Assembly: GCA_020062205.1 (NCBI GenBank)
Contig: JAGUWT010000110.1
Coordinates: 1-10,933, forward strand
DNA: 10,933 nucleotides
Reading direction: 5' to 3'
Origin: Thermodesulfovibrionales bacterium
GTDB taxonomy: Bacteria; Nitrospirota; Thermodesulfovibrionia; Thermodesulfovibrionales; SM23-35
A program made the position numbers and the translations under genes. The first letter of the stretch is position 1, and the number at the start of each line of letters is the position of its first letter. The notes below the pieces were generated by a model. That model searched no databases. It was not told the origin of the DNA and saw nothing but the letters and a program-made list of their open reading frames with translations. Of the stretch, positions 7,901 to 10,933 are shown one piece after another.

Positions 7901-8767
7901 ATTTTTCTTTGTGTCAACAGCAAAAACATGCCCATTGCGATCAAGGGATATACCTGAAAGAGCTCTGAACTGTGCCTGCCCTTCGCCTTTGGAGCCGAAA
8001 GAAACCAAAAGGCGTCCCTCAAAATCAAATTTTTTAATCTGAAAGTTTCCTGCATCTGCCACAAAAAAGCCATTTTTATCAATACAAAGAGATGATGGTT
8101 TTACAACATCATGGTAGCCTCTGTAGTATTTTCCATAAGCATCGAAAACCTGTATCCTGTTATTGCTTGCTTCGGTAACATAGATATATCCATTCTGATC
8201 AACAGCCACATCGGTAGGACTATGCAACTGTCCAATTTCATTTCCCTTTAAACCGATTGATTGGAGGTAAATGCCATCAAGGCTGAAGGTTTGAATCCTG
8301 TGGTTCCCTGTATCAGCAACATATATGATCCCCTGGTGTACATCTATTCCTTTTGATTCGTCAAATTGTTTGGGTGCACTTCCCCTGCTTCCAAATTCAT
8401 CGATAAACTTTCCATCCCTGGTAAAGATGATTACCTTGTCCAGATCAGAATCAGTCACATATACCTTATCTTCATAGAGTACAATCCCTGAAGGAGAACT
8501 CATCATCCCCCTATCGCTCTCTTTACTACTCCATGAGGCAATAATACTTCCATCGGAGCCGAGGACATTAATCCTCTTATTGCCCGTATCAGTAACAAAG
8601 ATTTTCCCGTCAGAATCGACCGCTATATCAGATGGCTCTCTCATCTGACCTGGTCCAGAACCCTCCTGACCAAATTCCATTTTAAATTCAACCTGCTGGA
8701 AAGCAAAGATAAAGGTTGGTAGGATTGATATAAGAATTACCAGACATATTTTTTGATATAAAGACAT
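4949..8767 (-). CDS. Large exported protein with two NHL beta-propellers and five fibronectin type III domains
   Basis: From the ATG at 8767 the product is 1272 residues. This start has GGAGG 7 nt upstream (8775-8779) and opens a signal peptide (MSLYQKICLVILISILPTFIFA); the frame stays open to 8839 but that extension would bury the signal. Residues about 30-578 hold roughly twelve NHL blades with signatures such as PSDIAVDSDGKIFVTDTGNKR and PQGIAISRKGIVYIADSGNKR, best read as two six-bladed propellers split near residue 306. Five FN3 domains follow (about 578-1026, boundaries at PPGE, PPTH, PPTD and PPAD), then a beta-rich segment (about 1028-1152) and a helical, Lys-rich tail. NHL propellers bind proteins, sugars or RNA; here a surface or periplasmic scaffold or adhesin is plausible. 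No catalytic motif is seen and the ligand is unknown. The gene stands alone, convergent with znuB. Confidence 0.88.
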   Translation of the reverse strand: MSLYQKICLVILISILPTFIFAFQQVEFKMEFGQEGSGPGQMREPSDIAVDSDGKIFVTDTGNKRINVLGSDGSIIASWSSKESDRGMMSSPSGIVLYEDKVYVTDSDLDKVIIFTRDGKFIDEFGSRGSAPKQFDESKGIDVHQGIIYVADTGNHRIQTFSLDGIYLQSIGLKGNEIGQLHSPTDVAVDQNGYIYVTEASNNRIQVFDAYGKYYRGYHDVVKPSSLCIDKNGFFVADAGNFQIKKFDFEGRLLVSFGSKGEGQAQFRALSGISLDRNGHVFAVDTKKNTIQKFSPEKYKGASPEFAPPINSVRWLHDIPVHVADMVWHDDVLYATSQKEDSIFIIQQGMVRKVIMGQGTERLDDPSGIAIDPEGFLWVVDSNNNRVLRLNKDGKVKSIIGTGGKQEGHFSSPQGIAISRKGIVYIADSGNKRVQIFNTEGVYMSKIENVYSEQFERPVDLDVDVSGNIFVVDEDAHKVYVFNAEGRYAQSIGKKGEGDGELKRPTSILVTMDEIFVLDSGNYRIQIFDHNGRFLRKFGTRGNGKGDFIEPLRLALKDETTLFVSDVGNEKIQEFGILYTPRIPLNVKAESGMREINLKWPKGLESFVSHYNVYRSENKVTYELIASPIKPSFVDKNVKLGMTYFYKVSAVAKNGNESGKSDFVAAGIKKILSSPPGEIKVTVGENGILFIWEPDKEGHVASYVMYREIDGRFQEIGRIKTTSFTDKGLKPDTPYLYKITSISIDDEESESVPIKVTTKKKVIAPPTHIKVFPAVDEITLSWQLDKEGNVASYIIYKEIDGTFKEIGRIKTDSFTDKGLKPNTTYFYKLTAISIDNEESEGIPIKVTTKNEVLMPPTDIKTFPKEDEILLTWYPPREGNIDSYVIYKYEDKIFREIGKIKTTSFTDSGLKKDVTYVYKIAAISLDGEESRGVVVSATTTKKRVPLPPADMKASPGEDEITLTWQSDREGYIDSYVIYKEVDGTFKEIGRIKTDSFTDKGLRLNTTYIYKVSAVNKDREESQGVIVKATTIQKKPPIDITVLKIRDISANTYKTYEKEGIGKVRISNNSNALLSNLKVSFMIYEFMNSPSEVEVKDLWPEKSVEIDLKPVFNDKILTLKETALVKAEIKAVYFSQGDMRSYSTLHPVTVIREQRYTAIDENRFLTALQNLNKASMKKPEKEVIQKIKAKLETNEELIQTLKMKGLSYGEIVICIYLMDRGKRLDDILSVRTKGQLWQDVIGSYNIYLEDVTDLLKEVDSTIRKKKSKEKSKAR
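5690..6750. repeat. Tandem array of four similar FN3-coding units (about 270 bp each)
   Basis: Units at about 5690-5934, 5935-6207, 6208-6477 and 6478-6750 encode FN3 domains 5, 4, 3 and 2. A 38-bp run is identical at 5775-5812 and 6318-6355, two units apart (543 bp), while domains 2 and 4 share the KTTSFTD variant and domains 3 and 5 the KTDSFTD variant. This alternation suggests that a two-domain block was duplicated or that gene conversion acts between alternate units. FN3 domain 1 (6751-7035) is more divergent. Confidence 0.75.
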
Positions 8768-8785
8768 TTCTGAACCTCCACATAT

Positions 8786-8797
8786 GACTTTAAAGTC
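8786..8797. promoter_or_regulatory. 12-bp palindrome upstream of the NHL-FN3 gene
   Basis: GACTTTAAAGTC is self-complementary and lies 18 nt upstream of the ATG at 8767, just before the ribosome site. It could be an operator or an RNA hairpin element, but palindromes of this size occur by chance in AT-rich leaders. I found no convincing -35/-10 pair for the gene nearby. Confidence 0.2.
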
Positions 8798-8918
8798 TTT
8801 AAATTTTAGTTGGGATTCAGGCACATCACATCTTACCACAATCTATATTCAGATTCTATAGTGAATGCTCTAAAAACAGGTTCTTCCGGAAATTGTGTGG
8901 AGAATATAATGAGAAATT

Positions 8919-8941
8919 CCCTCCCCCTTGATGGGGGAGGG
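8919..8941. repeat. GC-rich hairpin repeat
   Basis: CCCTCCCCC (8919-8927) and GGGGGAGGG (8933-8941) form a perfect 9-bp stem with loop TTGAT, followed by TTAGGGTGGGGG. This composition is unlike the surrounding AT-rich DNA. From memory, very similar CCCTCCCCC...GGGTTAGGGTGGGGG units recur in intergenic regions of many bacterial genomes. It is not followed directly by a T-run, so I do not call it a terminator. Confidence 0.65.
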
Positions 8942-8985
8942 TTAGGGTGGGGGTATTTTTAACAATAATGGCGCAAAAACCAGTT

Positions 8986-9075
8986 TGTCATTCCGACTTG
9001 TTCGGAATCTTTCTCCAGATTGTTTTGTTTCCTTCATATACTTTTCAAATGGATTCCCGACAAGCGGGAATGACA
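8986..9075. repeat. Pair of inverted hairpin repeats of the TGTCATTCC type (REP/BIME-like)
   Basis: Two 24-nt arms (8986-9009 and 9052-9075) are inverted copies with 20 of 24 matches, separated by 42 nt. Each arm also folds alone into a perfect 7-bp stem with a 5-nt loop: ATTCCGA/TCGGAAT with loop CTTGT on the left, ATTCCCG/CGGGAAT with loop ACAAG on the right. The four differences between arms are compensatory, keeping each stem paired. Such paired palindromes resemble REP/BIME elements, which some REP-associated (RAYT) transposases mobilise; no such gene is in this window. Confidence 0.7.
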
Positions 9076-9215
9076 TACAGGTAACCATAATTCCACACAA
9101 TTCCCTGAAGAGCCATCGGGGTGCGCAGATTAAATTAAAGAGGTGTGAAACGGAATATGCAGTAGTATTCTTCTAAGTGTTCAGTGGATATTTCTGAAAA
9201 CAAAAAAAGGGGTAC

Positions 9216-9238
9216 GGTTTACAGAAAATGTATAAACC
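9216..9238. promoter_or_regulatory. Inverted repeat upstream of the HEPN gene
   Basis: GGTTTA (9216-9221) and TAAACC (9233-9238) are perfect inverted halves, with a further GGTTTG copy at 9240-9245. The site lies about 55 nt upstream of the HEPN start, where an autoregulatory operator of a toxin-antitoxin-like operon would be expected. Short and AT-rich, so weakly supported. Confidence 0.25.
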
Positions 9239-9278
9239 AGGTTTGACAAGCTACCTTCCTTTTGTTTTGGCATTTCGG

Positions 9279-9284
9279 TATAAT
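9279..9284 (+). promoter_or_regulatory. Possible -10 box for the HEPN operon
   Basis: TATAAT is a consensus -10 hexamer, but the only good -35 (TTGACA at 9243-9248) is 30 nt away and the sequence at the proper distance (TTCCTT, 9256-9261) is poor. If used, transcription would begin about 2 nt before the ATG at 9293, giving an almost leaderless message. Confidence 0.3.
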
Positions 9285-9292
9285 GAGAAGAA

Positions 9293-9649
9293 ATGGAAAG
9301 CAAAGCTCGTGATAACATGAATGCTGCACAATTGCTAACAATAAATGGGCTTTATGATTCCTCAGCCTCGCGCGCCTATTATGCGGCTTACCTTGCGGCA
9401 TGGTACCATTTGTCAAATATAGGAATCCAACCAGGGCATAAGACCCAAAAAGGAGGCTACTACTGGCGCCATGATTTATTTCCAGAGTTATTATGTGATG
9501 AATATAAACTTGTCGGCCCTCTTCAGATGAAAAAGTTTGAATTGTTGTACTCTCACCGTATAAAGGCTGACTATTATATCGATAGAGTCGAGAAAGAAGA
9601 AGCTGCCAATTCAACTATCCTCCGATTTTGTTTTATTTTTCCTGGATAA
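9293..9649 (+). CDS. HEPN-domain protein, C-terminus probably frameshifted
   Basis: The 118-residue product matches the small HEPN family of prokaryotic gene pairs: an opening helix ARDNMNAAQLLTINGLY, then the hallmark SSASRAYYAAYLAAWYHL and later SHRIKADYYIDRVEKEEAANS, the R..ADY motif of this group. HEPN proteins are all-helical, often RNases or partners of nucleotidyltransferases; the catalytic RX4-6H motif is not obvious here. After residue 107 the tail TILRFCFIFPG does not look like a HEPN end. In the +1 frame from 9615 the tail becomes LSSDFVLFFLDNKGNPE, ending TGA at 9666-9668 and overlapping the next ATG as ATGA, so one extra base near 9614 (mutation, sequencing error or frameshift site) is likely. 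Only a weak ribosome site (AGAAG) precedes the ATG. Confidence 0.8.
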   Translation: MESKARDNMNAAQLLTINGLYDSSASRAYYAAYLAAWYHLSNIGIQPGHKTQKGGYYWRHDLFPELLCDEYKLVGPLQMKKFELLYSHRIKADYYIDRVEKEEAANSTILRFCFIFPG

Positions 9650-9664
9650 TAAAGGAAATCCTGA

Positions 9665-9952
9665 ATGACACACAAAACACGTACCGAGGTATTGCGCCTT
9701 ATTGAAAAAGCCACAAATTATTTATATCCGCTTCGCTGGGTAGATGAAAAAACTACTACCGGGGATTTCGATGGGCGTGAAGTAGCTATAGATGTATTTC
9801 TTATTCCAACTGCCAATCAGATGGATTTTTTGACTCAAATAAGACCTATCCGGGGCTTGATTCGTGAGATGACAGGTCACCGCTGTATCTTTATATTTCA
9901 TTCACCTGAAGCTACCATTGCCTACTATTCTCACCTTTTTCCCGTTACATAG
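9665..9952 (+). CDS. Unrecognised 95-residue protein paired with the HEPN gene
   Basis: I do not recognise this family. The ATG has AAAGGA 8 nt upstream (9651-9656) and lies 15 nt after the HEPN stop, or overlaps the HEPN end by 4 nt if the upstream frameshift is undone. The sequence suggests a small alpha/beta fold: helix (EVLRLIEKATNYLY), strand (GREVAIDVFLIP), helix (QMDFLTQIRPIRGLIREMTG), strand (HRCIFIFHSPE), helix (ATIAYYSHLFP). HEPN genes are usually paired with a minimal nucleotidyltransferase, but the GSxxxGxxxSDxD motif is absent. It could be a degenerate nucleotidyltransferase or an unrelated antitoxin or effector. The real-gene call rests on the ribosome site, the intact frame and the coupling; the function is open. 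Confidence 0.7.
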   Translation: MTHKTRTEVLRLIEKATNYLYPLRWVDEKTTTGDFDGREVAIDVFLIPTANQMDFLTQIRPIRGLIREMTGHRCIFIFHSPEATIAYYSHLFPVT

Positions 9953-10002
9953 TTCACAGCTTTCCCAAAACATCATTAAGCAATGTGCCAAGGGAATAAC
10001 GA

Positions 10003-10031
10003 TAGGTTGAATCTCGTTTCACCCAACCCTA
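10003..10031. repeat. Imperfect inverted repeat between the HEPN pair and the radC-like operon
   Basis: TAGGTTG (10003-10009) and CAACCCTA (10025-10031 plus one flanking base) pair with a single bulged base around AATCTCGTTTCACC. The sequence resembles, from memory, the common intergenic repeat that reads like TAGGTTGGGTT...AACCCAACCTA. No T-run follows. The rest of 9953-10098 shows nothing I can assign. Confidence 0.3.
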
Positions 10032-10098
10032 CATTAGACAAGAACACTTAAGCAATATAACCCTCCTGCTTTTCAAGCCCCTGCCCTGAACTCCTTAA

Positions 10099-10126
10099 TT
10101 GACCATAGTATCTTATTAGTTATAAA
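10099..10126 (+). promoter_or_regulatory. Promoter of the RadC-like/toxin-antitoxin operon
   Basis: TTGACC (10099-10104, five of six consensus bases) is followed by a 16-nt spacer and TATAAA (10121-10126). The start would be near 10133, about 30 nt before the ATG at 10163. No other promoter-like pair is seen before the toxin-antitoxin genes, which follow within 13 nt, so all three genes may depend on it. Confidence 0.55.
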
Positions 10127-10162
10127 ATTATGCCAAAGTTTAACCCAAATGGAATTTAACTT

Positions 10163-10459
10163 ATGAAAACCTGGACTCATCCAGGCGGGAAGTTAAGAGA
10201 ACTTGGCGCTGAATCTTTAACAGATGCGGAGTTATTATCTATTCTTATTTCTACCGGCACGAAAGGCAAACCTGCCGAGAAAGTTGCACAGGAAATCCTT
10301 GATAAATTCAGCTCTTTTAAAGGTATGGCGAATCAGCCCCTTGAAAAGTTTCTTGCTATAAAGGGACTTGGCGATGTAAAGATTATCAGGATTGCAGCAG
10401 CTTTTGAGATCGCAAGAAGGATAGTAAATCAGGTATTAAAAGAATATAATAGAGAGTGA
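10163..10459 (+). CDS. Stand-alone RadC N-terminal (UPF0758, helix-hairpin-helix) domain protein
   Basis: The 98-residue protein matches only the N-terminal part of RadC: GGKLRELGAESLTDAELLSILISTGTKGKPAEKVAQEIL, then FSSFKGMANQPLEKFLAIKGLGDVKIIRIAAAFEIARRI, which contains the helix-hairpin-helix core IKGLGDVKIIRI likely to bind DNA. The C-terminal JAB/MPN metalloprotease-like domain of full RadC (about 225 residues) is missing, and no such remnant lies downstream, where the antitoxin begins 13 nt after the stop. This is therefore either a 3'-truncated radC or a genuine single-domain relative. The ribosome site is weak (GGAA). Despite its name, RadC has no proven repair role. Its place at the head of a toxin-antitoxin operon is unusual. 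Confidence 0.8.
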   Translation: MKTWTHPGGKLRELGAESLTDAELLSILISTGTKGKPAEKVAQEILDKFSSFKGMANQPLEKFLAIKGLGDVKIIRIAAAFEIARRIVNQVLKEYNRE

Positions 10460-10472
10460 TTGGAGGTGAAAT

Positions 10473-10661
10473 ATGGCTAAAGTTAAAGATATGACCATTG
10501 AAGACCTTGAGCAGCTTATCGAGAATAAATTCTTTGAAATACTCGGTGACCCGGATTCAGATCTTCAATTAAGAAAAGAGTTTAAAACTAAACTTCAGAA
10601 AAGACTAGAAAATCCCTCTAAAAGAATCTCTCATCACGAGGTATTAAAAAGATTTGCCTAA
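10473..10661 (+). CDS. Putative antitoxin of a RelE/ParE-type toxin-antitoxin pair
   Basis: This 62-residue protein is charged and mostly helical: MTIEDLEQLIENKFFEIL, then DPDSDLQLRKEFKTKLQKRL and the ending KRISHHEVLKRFA. I know this pattern from small unnamed antitoxins that sit next to RelE-type toxins, though I cannot name a DNA-binding fold in it. The ATG has a strong GGAGG site (10462-10466) 6 nt upstream. The stop overlaps the toxin's TTG start by 8 nt, so toxin translation is coupled and probably kept below antitoxin output. The antitoxin role is mainly inferred from the neighbour. Confidence 0.8.
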   Translation: MAKVKDMTIEDLEQLIENKFFEILGDPDSDLQLRKEFKTKLQKRLENPSKRISHHEVLKRFA

Positions 10662-10905
10662 AGTTGAATGGACAGACGATGCTATCGAAGACTTAGAGAA
10701 GTTAAATAAAGCGATAGCAAAGCGCATTCTGAATAAAATTACATGGTTTTCTCATAATTTCAATACTATAATCCCAGAAGCCCTATCAGGAGATTTTGCA
10801 GGAATGTTTAAACTTAGAGTTAGCGACTGGAGAGTAATATATACCATAGAAAATGAGTTAATTGTTATTCAGGCAATTGGGCATAGAAGAGAAGTATATA
10901 AGTAA
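10654..10905 (+). CDS. RelE/ParE-superfamily toxin
   Basis: The 83-residue basic protein has the RelE/ParE core: VEWTDDAIEDLEKL in the first strand-helix, SGDFAGMFKLRVSDWRVIYTIE (residues 45-66) and the family ending IGHRREVYK (75-83). The conserved Arg55, Arg60, Arg78/79 and Tyr82 are in place for ribosome-dependent mRNA cleavage as in RelE, although ParE members target gyrase and sequence alone does not decide. The start is TTG, which overlaps the antitoxin stop; there is no ATG at the conserved N-terminus. A distant GAGG (10638-10641) may help. The rare start codon probably lowers toxin output relative to antitoxin. The copy looks intact. Confidence 0.88.
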   Translation: MPKVEWTDDAIEDLEKLNKAIAKRILNKITWFSHNFNTIIPEALSGDFAGMFKLRVSDWRVIYTIENELIVIQAIGHRREVYK

Positions 10906-10933
10906 TGAAGAAAACCAAGCTCACCGAAAAACC
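10905..10933 (+). CDS. Start of a further coupled gene (cut by window end)
   Basis: An ATG at 10905-10907 overlaps the toxin stop by one base (TAATG) and the frame MKKTKLTEKP is open to the window edge. TAATG junctions often mark translational coupling, so a fourth gene in this operon is possible. Only nine full codons are visible, so no family can be given. Confidence 0.35.

Larger units (their letters stand above)
8879..9114. mobile_element. 236-bp element with 23-bp imperfect terminal inverted repeats (MITE-like)
   Basis: The left end (8879-8901) starts GGTTCTTCCGG and runs into AATTGTGTGGA; the reverse complement of the right end (9092-9114) starts GGCTCTTCAGG and runs into the same AATTGTGTGGA. 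They match at 20 of 23 positions. No transposase is encoded; the interior holds two other hairpin repeats. The flanking 8 bp (taaaaaca and atcggggt) do not match, so there is no visible target duplication. A GGCTCTTC-type end reminds me of ISL3-family termini, but that is memory, not a match. It may be a non-autonomous transposon remnant or a composite of dispersed repeats filling most of the gap between the NHL and HEPN genes. Confidence 0.6.

Noticed and set aside
8768..8839. 24-codon N-terminal extension of the NHL-FN3 protein (GTG/ATG upstream starts)
   Set aside because: It would place a charged segment before the signal peptide, and the ATG at 8767 has a strong ribosome site at proper distance.
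8985..9176. 63-codon plus-strand open frame across the repeat region
   Set aside because: It runs through the inverted hairpin repeats and the element's right terminus, has no ribosome site or homology I recognise.
9243..9284. TTGACA and TATAAT as one promoter for the HEPN gene
   Set aside because: The spacer is 30 nt, far beyond the 16-18 nt that sigma70 uses; only the -10 box is kept as a weak candidate.
9219..9614. 131-codon open frame on the minus strand antisense to the HEPN gene
   Set aside because: It lies almost wholly opposite a gene with clear HEPN motifs, has no recognisable domain, and its composition looks like a reverse-strand shadow.
1..10933. tRNA, rRNA or riboswitch genes
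   Set aside because: No cloverleaf, rRNA-like or known riboswitch core was recognised by eye in the intergenic stretches; a covariance-model scan was not possible.

Overview
The window reads as an AT-leaning chromosomal segment from a Gram-negative (diderm) bacterium. It carries Tat translocase genes, an outer-membrane beta-barrel gene with a signal peptide, a lipoprotein metal-binding protein and a large exported NHL/fibronectin protein. The gene styles (stand-alone RadC N-terminal domain, small RelE-type toxin-antitoxin pair, HEPN pair, NHL-FN3 secreted protein) make me think of Nitrospirota or a similar deep-branching anaerobe. That lineage guess rests on general impression only, and no marker gene settles it.

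Layout: (i) 1-1839, minus strand: a beta-barrel outer-membrane protein, a TatA/TatB-type protein and TatC (its C-terminus cut by the window edge), tightly packed as one operon. (ii) 1840-1993: a divergent control region with a near-consensus sigma70 promoter on the plus strand whose -10/start region is covered by a perfect 23-bp palindrome, the likely operator of the Fur-family repressor encoded just downstream. (iii) 1994-4931, plus strand: a zinc-uptake operon zur-znuA-znuC-znuB with overlapping or nearly abutting genes. (iv) 4949-8767, minus strand: a 1272-residue exported protein with a signal peptide, about twelve NHL blades (probably two six-bladed propellers), five FN3 domains, a beta-rich domain and a helical tail. 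(v) 8768-9292: non-coding, repeat-rich DNA with a 236-bp element bounded by 23-bp imperfect inverted repeats, enclosing a GC-rich hairpin and a pair of compensating hairpins. (vi) 9293-9952, plus: a HEPN-domain gene followed by an unrecognised 95-residue gene. The HEPN gene looks frameshifted at its 3' end, and in the +1 frame it would end exactly in an ATGA overlap with its partner. (vii) 10163-10905, plus: a RadC N-terminal-domain-only protein, then a short antitoxin and a RelE/ParE toxin, all apparently from one promoter, with a further reading frame beginning on the toxin stop codon.

Functionally, Zur with enough zinc should shut off its own operon by covering the promoter; when zinc is scarce, ZnuA captures the metal in the periplasm and ZnuB/ZnuC import it. 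The Tat genes export folded proteins. The right-hand 2 kb looks like a small accessory island of stress or defence modules next to repeat DNA. The best candidates for something undescribed are the HEPN plus 95-residue pair and the RadC-N plus toxin-antitoxin operon.
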